A stretch of DNA of 9,422 nt from CALCKU01 sp964571595 (GTDB lineage: Bacteria; Pseudomonadota; Alphaproteobacteria; Caulobacterales; Maricaulaceae). The notes under the pieces are model-generated. The model saw only the letters and a program-made list of their open reading frames with translations. It was not told the origin of the DNA and searched no databases. Positions 1 through 6,723 of this stretch are shown here, one piece after another (the first letter of the stretch is position 1; each line of letters opens with the position of its first letter). Where the stretch lies: assembly GCA_964571595.1 (NCBI GenBank), contig CAZNCJ010000082.1, positions 1 to 9,422 on the forward strand, given 5' to 3'. A program made the translations under genes and the position numbers.

Positions 1-229
1 GCAAGAGCCCCCAACTTATCCCCTGATTACAGACAAGGGATAAATCGACAATCGGACTAAATTCGTGAAACAGGCCGGGTTGGGGGTTTATCTCACATAT
101 ATTGAGCGGAGCTTTAAAAAAGCGGATAGCCCAAAACTTTGTGAGCTGATCCACCGCTACAATAATGGCGGGGATTATGAGGGCATAAACCCAAAACCCC
201 TTAAACACACCCTGTTCGGTCTTAGCCAT
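1..229 (-). CDS. lspA: Lipoprotein signal peptidase LspA (signal peptidase II), partial, truncated by the window edge
   Basis: LspA is an inner-membrane aspartyl protease that cuts the signal peptide of prolipoproteins just before the lipidated cysteine. Only the first 76 codons lie here; the frame stays open to the left edge, so the catalytic aspartates in the C-terminal half are outside. What is seen: a hydrophobic first membrane segment (about residues 12-26), then the family's conserved DQxxK motif as DQLTK (27-31), and an NQGISWGLL stretch (68-76) that matches the usual NxGxxFGLL motif. The ATG at 229-227 overlaps the last codons and stop of ileS by 8 bp, in another frame, which suggests translational coupling. 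The order ileS-lspA is common in Proteobacteria and supports the call. No separate promoter is expected. The motifs and context make it confident despite truncation. Confidence 0.9.
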   Translation of the reverse strand, partial: MAKTEQGVFKGFWVYALIIPAIIVAVDQLTKFWAIRFFKAPLNICEINPQPGLFHEFSPIVDLSLVCNQGISWGLL

Positions 230-3188
230 TTATGCTCTCCCATAAGGCCACAGCCGCCGCGTCACGCGGGGTAATATCCCCCTCACCCTCTGGCTTGAAG
301 TATTTCCAAGAGCGTTCGCATTTAGAAAACCCGGCTTGCGTCTTTAAATCATCAATCGAAATTGCATCCGCTTTCTGACTTAGGGCCACATCACTGACGA
401 TAAGGTAATCGGCCAGACTATCATTTGGGTCTTTGGCGCCTTTGTAAATTTCTTGGCGCGAGACAGACAGAGCCGTGAGCGCAGACGCCAGCCCGCCCTC
501 AGCAGGCGCTGTGACACGCGCCTCAAGCGAGGACTTAATCACACCTTCGCGCCGCAAAGGTTCAATCGCTTCAGACACATGATTGCGAAAATCTCTTATG
601 GTTTTGATGTGCCCAGCTAAACTCTCATCAGCCCAATTGTCTGGACATTCCGGGAATAGCTCCAAATGCACAGAACCGTCCTCGCTCGGGAAACGCGATT
701 GCCAAACCTCCTCACAGGTAAAACATAAGATCGGGGCGAGCCACGTTGTCAGGCGAATGAAAATCTCGTGCATTACCGTGCGGCAGGCCCGCCGGCGCGT
801 TGAGTTTACAGGGTCGCAATAGAGCGCGTCTTTGCGGATATCAAAATAAAAGGCCGATAGATCAAGCGTACAAAAATTAAAGAGGGTCTGGAATATTTTA
901 CGATGCTCATGACCTGTCACCCAGTCTTTATGCTCTTGCGTGATCTCGTGGAGACGGTGTAGCACCCATTTTTCCAGCGCTGGCATCTGGTCATACTCAA
1001 TCGCTTCGCTTTCGTCATAGCCGTCAAGCGCGCCGATCATATAGCGCAATGTATTGCGGAGTTTTCTATAGGCATCGACATTGGTTTGGATAATCTCATT
1101 GCCGATTTTCAAGTCCTGATACACATCCGAGCTGGCCACCCAGAGTCGCATAATGTCGGCACCGAACTTATTGCCAATGTCAATCGGGCTCATTGTATTG
1201 CCCAGAGATTTGGACATTTTATAGCCCTTCTCATCGACAACAAAACCGTCCGTCATCACGCCCTCATAAGGCGCTTGGCCGTAAACGGCGCAGGACTCGA
1301 GGAGTGAACTTTGGAACCAACCGCGATGCTGGTCAGAACCTTCAAGATAAAGGTCAGCACGGTCAGGCAGATCGTCGCGTTGTTTGAGACAAAAAGCGTG
1401 GGTCGAGCCACTGTCAAACCACACATCGAGAATATCTGTGACCTTCTCCCAGCCCTCATTATTTTCCGGCATCAACTCAGAGAGCGCTGTGTCAAACCAG
1501 CCATCCACGCCCGTTTTGCGCACAGCCGCCAAAATACGGTCATTGATAACGTCCGCGTCATCACGCTCAGTGTGTAACTCGCCATTAGGTCCGACAATAA
1601 TGGTGATCGGAACGCCCCAAGCGCGCTGGCGTGAGATCAGCCAGTCTGGACGGTCTTCAACCATAGTCCGCAGACGGTTCTTACCGCGCGGCGGATAAAA
1701 GGTGGTTTCTTCAATCGCTTTCAGCGCAGCCTCGCGAAGCCCGCCTTTGGACATAGAGATGAACCATTGCGGTGTGGCACGGCGAATAACTGGGGCTTTG
1801 GAGCGCCAGCTATGGGCATCGCGCAGCATTATAATACCGCGTGCTAAAAGATTGCCGCATTCGACCAAGGCTTTCAGAACTTCCGCATTCGCCTTTCCGT
1901 CTTGACCACGTTTTTTAGCGGGGGATGTTCGGATAACGTCAAGACCTTGAAACCGGGCGGGCATAACGTCTGTATAAGCCCCCGCATCGTCGAGTGTCAT
2001 GGGCACGACCGGGTCAATGCCTAAGCCTTCGAGCTTTTTCTGATTGGAAATCCAGACAACATAATCATCCTCCCCGTGGCTCGGCGCAGTATGCACGAAG
2101 CCCGTACCTGCATCAGCTGTGACGTGTTCACCTGCAAACATCGGCACAGGGAAATCATATTTACCGTCTGCCCCTTCCATATTTTTGAGGGGGTGATCGA
2201 GAATTATACTTTCAAAATCGGTTATTCTACCTACACGATTAGCGTTCTTAATTAGTCCAGCTTTAGCAACTGCTTCCCACAAATCATCCGCGACAATCAA
2301 TTTATCTCCCGGTTTTGACCAAGGCTCAAACTCGCTTTCTGCCATTTCCGTAATCTCATATAATCCATATTCAATATGAGTTGAGTAGCTAACGGCCCGG
2401 TTTGCTGGGATGGTCCAAGGTGTGGTTGTCCAAATTACTATGGATGCATCATTTGCTTTTTCTATAATCTCCACAGAGTTACTATTACCATCTGAAGCTG
2501 CCGAATCCGGGCCTTTGTTAACAGGAAACTTCACATAAATCTGGGTGGCTTTGCGTTCCTTATATTCCACCTCGGCTTCGGCGAGGGCTGTTTGTTCGAC
2601 GGGGCTCCACATGATGGGCTTGGAGCCGCGGTAAAGCTGGCCTGTAGCGGCAATTTTAAGCAGCTCACCGCAAATATCGGCCTCAGATTCAAATTTCATC
2701 GTCACATAGGGATTCTCCCAATCCCCGACCACGCCGAGGCGTTTAAATTCTGATCGCTGCGTATCCAGCCATTCATTAGCATAGGCCCGGCAGCGCGTGC
2801 GAAATTCTGACGGTTTGACGTCTTCTTTCATCCGGCCTTTAGACCGGAACTCTTCTTCAACTTTCCACTCAATAGGCAGGCCATGACAATCCCAACCCGG
2901 CACATAATTGGCATCAAACCCCGCCATTTGATGGGAGCGGTTAATCAGGTCCTTGTGAATTTTATTGAGCGCCGTACCCATATGGATATGGCCATTGGCA
3001 TAAGGCGGGCCGTCATGGAGCGTATAGGGCTTTCGGCCCTTAGATTGTTCGCGAAGTCGCTCGTAAAGGCCCAAAGCCTCCCAGCGTGCCAGCCATTCAG
3101 GTTCCTTTTTGGGCAAGCCTGCCCGCATCGGGAAATCTGTCTTGGGTAAAAATAAAGTGTCGCGATAATCGCGTTTTGTCTCGGTCAT
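222..3188 (-). CDS. ileS: Isoleucine--tRNA ligase (IleRS), class I
   Basis: Cytoplasmic enzyme that charges tRNA-Ile with isoleucine using ATP and edits mischarged valine. The 988 residues are near the usual bacterial length of about 900-1000. The class I signatures are visible: the HIGH-type motif PPYANGHIHMG at 61-71, the WLISRQRAWGVP block at 516-527, and KMSKS at 657-661. The CP1 editing domain occupies roughly 200-420, with TTTPWTIPANRAV (254-266) and GTGFVHTAPSHGEDD (361-375). The anticodon-binding domain follows to about 850. The C-terminal zinc ribbon is degenerate: C957 and W961 are recognisable, but the second Cys is Ser960 and the last CxxC pair is absent. A segment within the editing domain (about 2161-2520) has clearly lower GC than its surroundings. 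The start is the ATG at 3188; its ribosome binding site is weak. It is first in an operon with lspA. Confidence 0.98.
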   Translation of the reverse strand: MTETKRDYRDTLFLPKTDFPMRAGLPKKEPEWLARWEALGLYERLREQSKGRKPYTLHDGPPYANGHIHMGTALNKIHKDLINRSHQMAGFDANYVPGWDCHGLPIEWKVEEEFRSKGRMKEDVKPSEFRTRCRAYANEWLDTQRSEFKRLGVVGDWENPYVTMKFESEADICGELLKIAATGQLYRGSKPIMWSPVEQTALAEAEVEYKERKATQIYVKFPVNKGPDSAASDGNSNSVEIIEKANDASIVIWTTTPWTIPANRAVSYSTHIEYGLYEITEMAESEFEPWSKPGDKLIVADDLWEAVAKAGLIKNANRVGRITDFESIILDHPLKNMEGADGKYDFPVPMFAGEHVTADAGTGFVHTAPSHGEDDYVVWISNQKKLEGLGIDPVVPMTLDDAGAYTDVMPARFQGLDVIRTSPAKKRGQDGKANAEVLKALVECGNLLARGIIMLRDAHSWRSKAPVIRRATPQWFISMSKGGLREAALKAIEETTFYPPRGKNRLRTMVEDRPDWLISRQRAWGVPITIIVGPNGELHTERDDADVINDRILAAVRKTGVDGWFDTALSELMPENNEGWEKVTDILDVWFDSGSTHAFCLKQRDDLPDRADLYLEGSDQHRGWFQSSLLESCAVYGQAPYEGVMTDGFVVDEKGYKMSKSLGNTMSPIDIGNKFGADIMRLWVASSDVYQDLKIGNEIIQTNVDAYRKLRNTLRYMIGALDGYDESEAIEYDQMPALEKWVLHRLHEITQEHKDWVTGHEHRKIFQTLFNFCTLDLSAFYFDIRKDALYCDPVNSTRRRACRTVMHEIFIRLTTWLAPILCFTCEEVWQSRFPSEDGSVHLELFPECPDNWADESLAGHIKTIRDFRNHVSEAIEPLRREGVIKSSLEARVTAPAEGGLASALTALSVSRQEIYKGAKDPNDSLADYLIVSDVALSQKADAISIDDLKTQAGFSKCERSWKYFKPEGEGDITPRDAAAVALWESING

Positions 3189-3451
3189 AATTGTCTCGAA
3201 TGTGTTTGAAATAGGGTCTTAAACTCCCGACACGCTTGTCCAATAATTTTAGTCGGAGCGTGTCGGGCCTATAATTCGCGGCCCAAATATGAATATATCC
3301 AAATCAAACATAGCGGCGGGGTAACACAGCCCGATTTAACCGTCCAGCGTTAAGCACTATAAACTTCGCCCCACATCGCCCCATTTTGTCTTCACGCATA
3401 TCTATGATAACTTCCGTCTATAGATTCTCTTAAAAGATTATTTGGGCGCAT
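3189..3451. other. Divergent intergenic region between ileS and the SRPBCC gene
   Basis: This 263-bp spacer must carry promoters for both flanking genes. Besides the inverted repeat at 3226-3267, it holds an 8-bp direct repeat TCGCCCCA at 3366-3373 and 3376-3383, with a 10-bp period. TATAAT is present on the plus strand at 3270-3275, but no good -35 sits 16-18 bp before it. TATGAT (3403-3408) and TATAGA (3419-3424) are other possible -10 elements, also without a convincing partner. One CcrM-type GANTC site (GATTC, 3423-3427) lies close to the plus-strand gene. No ORF or RNA gene was recognised, and promoter positions cannot be fixed by eye. Confidence 0.45.
3226..3267 (-). promoter_or_regulatory. 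Inverted repeat in the presumed ileS 5' leader
   Basis: An 11-bp perfect inverted repeat, CCCGACACGCT (3226-3236) and AGCGTGTCGGG (3257-3267), is separated by a 20-nt AT-rich loop. It lies 38-79 bp upstream of the ileS start codon. In the ileS transcript it would form a stable hairpin, but no run of U follows, so it does not look like an intrinsic terminator. A shorter repeat, GGGCC (3265-3269) and GGCCC (3280-3284), shares three bases with one arm, so the two hairpins would exclude each other. It could be a protein-binding palindrome or a leader structure; its function is unknown. Confidence 0.5.
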
Positions 3452-4093
3452 ATGGAGATTATCAAACGACGATATGTCCTTAACCCTAGAAAAGGGGCAA
3501 GTTTGCAGAGTCGCATATATATAAGAGTTTTATTCTTGGCAGGTCTGTGGCTCACTTTTAGCTATTTTACGGCCCATGCCCAGCTCCGCCCTATGGTTTA
3601 TACTGAAACCACGGTTGAGCGCTCTGTTAATGACGTTTGGGAGGATTGGACAACCACGGACGGCCTTGCTGCGCATTTTTCGCCCACTGAACAGGCTGGT
3701 GATCAGGCAGATAATCAGGCAGACAATATTGAAATCGAGCTGCGACCGGGCGGGGTTTTCAATATTGGCCCACTGCCCAATCCTAACGCAGATGGGACGC
3801 AAGAGAGCGCAGGCACGCATATATTAGGCTTACAAACGCCCGATCAAAAGAACAAAACCAGCAGCCATATGATCCAGTTTACGTGGCCCGCCCCCGCCCA
3901 TATTTCAGGGATAAATGACCAGATGACATCTGTACAAATATGGTTTGTCCCCGTTGGAAATCATACGCGCATAAGACTGTTTCAAACCGGGTTTGGAGAT
4001 ACTCCAAAATGGCTAAAGGCGCGTGATTATTTTGAGAAGAGTTGGCCGCAAGCCCTAGAGCGCTATGATCAATTCGTCATGGACGCAGACTAA
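3452..4093 (+). CDS. Exported SRPBCC (AHSA1/START-like) domain protein
   Basis: Function unknown. The SRPBCC fold forms a deep hydrophobic pocket that binds lipids or other small hydrophobic ligands, and this branch resembles the AHSA1 (activator of Hsp90 ATPase homologue) group. What is seen: a basic N-terminus, a hydrophobic segment at about 25-40 and an AHA|Q cleavage site near 43/44, so the protein is probably exported to the periplasm. The domain follows from about 50: the opening TTVERSVNDVWEDWTT, the LRPGGVFNIGP strand, and the closing helix with W and Y residues near 190-206. A short repeat (DQADNQADN) sits around residues 84-92. The ATG at 3452 has a weak ribosome binding site; a TTG at 3503 preceded by AAAGGGG would give a more normal-length signal peptide and may be the true start. 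Its stop directly abuts the stop of the opposing HNH gene. Confidence 0.7.
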   Translation: MEIIKRRYVLNPRKGASLQSRIYIRVLFLAGLWLTFSYFTAHAQLRPMVYTETTVERSVNDVWEDWTTTDGLAAHFSPTEQAGDQADNQADNIEIELRPGGVFNIGPLPNPNADGTQESAGTHILGLQTPDQKNKTSSHMIQFTWPAPAHISGINDQMTSVQIWFVPVGNHTRIRLFQTGFGDTPKWLKARDYFEKSWPQALERYDQFVMDAD

Positions 4094-4351
4094 CTAACAC
4101 GTTCTTCTGTAAAAATCCGGCGGTTTAGTCGCGAGCCATTTCACAAATTTGACGATTTCATCATGGCACAAGACTGGCTCTAACTCCCCCTTCATTTTGG
4201 CAAGCTGTGCACGCGTAAACACTTTATGGATTTTACGGTGACAGATGTGATGAACGGTAACCGTCTCCACCCCGCCTTTTGATTTGGGAATGACGTGATG
4301 TTTTTCGCGTTTTTGCCCTAATGGCCGCGAACAAATCAGGCATAACGTCAT
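4094..4351 (-). CDS. Small HNH endonuclease-like protein
   Basis: A protein of 85 residues if it starts at the ATG at 4351-4349, whose last two bases form the TGA of rsmE (ATGA overlap); an upstream in-frame ATG at 4384 would add 11 residues inside rsmE. The coupled start is preferred. The HNH/beta-beta-alpha metal fold is visible: a zinc-type CLIC pair near the N-terminus, HHVIPKSKGG containing the first catalytic His pair, then HHICHRKIH with Cys and His ligands. The C-terminal tail WLATKPPDF resembles a short HNH family I recall from alphaproteobacteria. HNH proteins cleave DNA or RNA in many settings (restriction, homing, repair); here there is no methyltransferase, intron or phage context, so the substrate is unknown. 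It is co-transcribed with rsmE, and ends next to the opposing SRPBCC gene. Confidence 0.75.
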   Translation of the reverse strand: MTLCLICSRPLGQKREKHHVIPKSKGGVETVTVHHICHRKIHKVFTRAQLAKMKGELEPVLCHDEIVKFVKWLATKPPDFYRRTC

Positions 4352-5112
4352 GAGGCGTTCCAGTCCCCATGCGTGGCTTGCCATAAAGTCAGCAAAGACA
4401 AAGCGGCCGTATCAGCCCGTAATATACGCGGGCCGAGCGAGACGGTCTGCACAAAGTCTTGGGCCTGTAATATCTCGCGCTCGCGATCGGAAAACCCGCC
4501 CTCAGGCCCGACCAGTAAGGCCGCTGGCCCGGATAGGTTTTCCAAGACTTTTTTAGCAGGCCGGGCAGCGGGCAGTCCCGCTATCGCCTCATCTGCAAAT
4601 ATCAGATGGCGGCCTTTATAGTCTTGCGCCCACGCCACTATCAGCGCGTCCACATTTTTAAGTACGGGTTTAATCTTGGGTATATCCAGACGCTCCGTTT
4701 GCTCCGCCGACTCAATGACCTGCAAGCGGGCTTTATCGGGATTAAACTTTGAAAACTGGGTGCGCTCTGTAATCAGGGGTTGGAGGGTGGACACGCCCAA
4801 CTCTGTGGCCTTCTCAATTATGAAGGTGGTTCTATGTTTACGCACAGGTGCGAAAATGAGAACTATATCCGGCGACGGGCTTTGGGCGCGCAAATTATTC
4901 TGACAGCTCAAGCTTGCGGCTTTACGCATCATATGCGTAATTTCAGCCTCCCACTCGCCGTCCCGTCCGTTAAACAGCCTGATCTTATCACCTACCTCTT
5001 TTCGCAGCACCGAGGCCAGATAATGGTGTTGCGTCTTAGATAGGTCGATCTGTGCGTCTTGAGACAAATCCTGATCCACATAAAGGCGGGTTAACGTATA
5101 ATTTTCTCGCAT
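4348..5112 (-). CDS. rsmE: 16S rRNA (uracil(1498)-N3)-methyltransferase RsmE
   Basis: RsmE methylates N3 of U1498 in 16S rRNA of the 30S subunit, using S-adenosylmethionine. The 254 residues fit the usual length of about 240-260. An N-terminal PUA-like RNA-binding domain covers about 1-75 (QHHYLASVLRKEVGD at 28-42). The SPOUT (trefoil-knot) domain follows, with the family blocks IIEKATELGV (98-107), ESAEQTERL (134-142), LLVGPEGGFSDRE (199-211) and SLGPRILRADTAAL (225-238), which form the AdoMet-binding knot. The ATG at 5112 is 40 bp from the divergent ubiA start, so its promoter must lie in that gap or inside ubiA. The HNH gene follows through an ATGA overlap. A neighbourhood of rsmE with ubiA is familiar in alphaproteobacteria. 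Confidence 0.96.
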   Translation of the reverse strand: MRENYTLTRLYVDQDLSQDAQIDLSKTQHHYLASVLRKEVGDKIRLFNGRDGEWEAEITHMMRKAASLSCQNNLRAQSPSPDIVLIFAPVRKHRTTFIIEKATELGVSTLQPLITERTQFSKFNPDKARLQVIESAEQTERLDIPKIKPVLKNVDALIVAWAQDYKGRHLIFADEAIAGLPAARPAKKVLENLSGPAALLVGPEGGFSDREREILQAQDFVQTVSLGPRILRADTAALSLLTLWQATHGDWNAS

Positions 5113-5124
5113 ATGGCTTTCATA

Positions 5125-5144
5125 GCGCTAATTTTCGCGCTAAT
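5125..5144. repeat. 8-bp direct repeat between rsmE and ubiA
   Basis: GCGCTAAT occurs at 5125-5132 and again at 5137-5144, a 12-bp period, inside the 40-bp gap between two divergent start codons. Its position makes it a possible operator or part of overlapping promoters, but no regulator is known and the repeat is short enough to be chance. Confidence 0.35.
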
Positions 5145-5152
5145 CACCCCCT

Positions 5153-6139
5153 ATGTCACCCGATATTATCAATGACGCCCCAAAAAACCATTGGGTGTAC
5201 CGCGCCCCAAAAAGCTGGCGACCTTTTTTGCAGCTCTCACGACTGGACCGACCCATTGGATATTGGCTATTAGCGCTGCCGGGTTGGATAGGGCTTTCTT
5301 TTGCCAATATTACGAGCGGCATAATGAATACGGATTATAAATGGGCTTTACTCCTCTTTATCGGAGCCATCGCCATGCGCGGGGCGGGCTGTACCTATAA
5401 TGATATTGTTGACCAAGATCTTGACCGACAAGTCACCCGAACGGCCCTACGCCCTCTGGCGGCGGGCACGATAAGCACTAAACAGGCTTGGATCTGGCTA
5501 TTTGCGCAATGCTTTATCGGCTTGATGGTTTTACTCGCCTTGCCGCGTCTGGCCCAGATTATCGCCCTATGTTCAATCCCGCTCGTGGCGGCTTATCCCT
5601 TTATGAAGCGGATTACGTGGTGGCCGCAACTCTGGTTGGGCCTGACATTTAACTGGGCGGTTTTGGTGGCTTATGCGGCCAAGACCGGACATCTCTCCAT
5701 CTCTATATTCATATTATATGCGGGATTAATTTTCTGGACCGTGGGTTATGATACAATTTATGCCTGCCAAGATATAGAAGACGACGCGCTTATCGGCGTC
5801 AAAAGCACAGCAAGGCGATTTGGGGCCTATGTCAAACCCGCCGTAGCTATGTGTTTTGTCATTATGACGGCTCTCCTCTTCTTTGCGACAGGTCTTGAAA
5901 TCATAATGAGAGCCAATCCTGGCATTGAAGGTGGATATTGGTTCAGGTTTTCCCAAACACAACTCTTGAAACCCTCCTTGGGCCTCATGGCTCTTTTAGG
6001 CGCTTTATTATTATCTATGGCCTATAGTCTTGATAAGGACGGTGAGAACGCACTTAAATTGTTTAAACTCAACCGCTGGATTGGCATTCTCATTATCATC
6101 ATGTTTTTGGGCTTAAGATTTTCATATTCTCTTAATTAA
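5153..6139 (+). CDS. ubiA: 4-hydroxybenzoate polyprenyltransferase UbiA
   Basis: UbiA is an inner-membrane prenyltransferase that attaches the polyprenyl chain to 4-hydroxybenzoate, the first membrane step of ubiquinone synthesis. The 328 residues agree with alphaproteobacterial UbiA, which often has an N-terminal extension. Both Asp-rich Mg2+/diphosphate motifs are present: NDIVDQDLD at 83-91, followed by RTALRPLAAG (96-105), and YDTIYACQDIEDD at 199-211. About eight or nine hydrophobic segments are spread from residue 37 to the end. The entry motif LSRLDRPIGYWLLALPG (28-44) is typical. The ATG at 5153 lacks a good Shine-Dalgarno, and a 20-codon hydrophobic ORF from 5113 overlaps the start out of frame. 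The distinction from other UbiA-superfamily members (heme O, menaquinone) rests on the motif spelling, which favours UbiA. Confidence 0.93.
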   Translation: MSPDIINDAPKNHWVYRAPKSWRPFLQLSRLDRPIGYWLLALPGWIGLSFANITSGIMNTDYKWALLLFIGAIAMRGAGCTYNDIVDQDLDRQVTRTALRPLAAGTISTKQAWIWLFAQCFIGLMVLLALPRLAQIIALCSIPLVAAYPFMKRITWWPQLWLGLTFNWAVLVAYAAKTGHLSISIFILYAGLIFWTVGYDTIYACQDIEDDALIGVKSTARRFGAYVKPAVAMCFVIMTALLFFATGLEIIMRANPGIEGGYWFRFSQTQLLKPSLGLMALLGALLLSMAYSLDKDGENALKLFKLNRWIGILIIIMFLGLRFSYSLN

Positions 6140-6220
6140 CCTCACCCCTTCGTGATATAACGTAATTGGTATTTTAAGGCTTTTTGACATATAGGATAGC
6201 TCGAACAAGGAGCATATATT

Positions 6221-6718
6221 ATGTTAACTAGGCGCAAATTAGGTCTGGGCGTTGCGGCGACTGCTTTAGCAGCCTGCGCAAAGACAAATAACGATGCACA
6301 AGCTGTGGAGACAAAATTGAGCGATCAAGACTGGGCAAGTATATCAGCGACCGAATGGCAGCAATTGCTAACGGAACAAGAATTTTACGTTCTGCGTCAA
6401 GAAGGCACTGAGCGCCCCTTTACCAGCCCCTTCAATGATGAAAAGCGCGCGGGTACATTTATCTGTGCGGGATGTGAGCTGCCTTTATTTAAGGCTGAAC
6501 ACAAATTTGATTCGGGCACGGGTTGGCCGAGCTTTTTTCAAGCCATTGATGGTGCGCTAGAAACCAAAAAGGATTTCAAGCTTGTCCTCCCGCGCACAGA
6601 ATATCATTGTGCGCGTTGCGGTGGCCATCAGGGGCATGTCTTTAAAGACGGCCCGCAACCTACGGGTCTACGCTATTGTAATAATGGTATCGCGCTGGAT
6701 TTCGTCGCCGACGCTTAA
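6221..6718 (+). CDS. msrB: Peptide-methionine (R)-S-oxide reductase MsrB, predicted Tat-type lipoprotein
   Basis: MsrB reduces methionine-R-sulfoxide in oxidised proteins. The core domain covers about 45-163: two CxxC zinc pairs (C82/C85 and C130/C133), SGTGWPSF (98-105), GGHQGHVFKDGPQPTGLRYC (134-153) and the catalytic Cys at 153. The usual NS after the catalytic region is NG here, a mild change. The N-terminus carries TRRKLGLG followed by a hydrophobic stretch and the lipobox LAAC (16-19), so it is predicted to be exported, probably through Tat given the twin arginine, and lipidated on C19. The +2 residue is Ala, favouring the outer membrane. It would protect envelope proteins. A clear AAGGAG (6207-6212), 8 nt before the ATG, fixes the start. 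The gap to ubiA is 81 bp, so co-transcription is possible but not shown. A TTGACA (6184-6189) has no matching -10. Confidence 0.95.
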   Translation: MLTRRKLGLGVAATALAACAKTNNDAQAVETKLSDQDWASISATEWQQLLTEQEFYVLRQEGTERPFTSPFNDEKRAGTFICAGCELPLFKAEHKFDSGTGWPSFFQAIDGALETKKDFKLVLPRTEYHCARCGGHQGHVFKDGPQPTGLRYCNNGIALDFVADA

Positions 6719-6723
6719 GCGAA

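Noticed and set aside
65..274. 69-codon plus-strand frame at the left edge
   Set aside because: It lies opposite lspA and the end of ileS, which have clear family motifs.
2883..3149. Plus-strand frames inside ileS (several of 60-104 codons)
   Set aside because: They are shadows of a strongly supported gene on the other strand and show no recognisable motifs or binding sites.
3337..3358. TTAA-N10-TTAA upstream of the SRPBCC gene, considered as a CtrA box
   Set aside because: The CtrA consensus has a 7-bp spacer (TTAA-N7-TTAA); ten does not fit.
6184..6189. Perfect TTGACA before msrB, considered as a -35
   Set aside because: At 17 bp downstream lies the Shine-Dalgarno AAGGAG rather than a -10; TATATT is 25 bp away.
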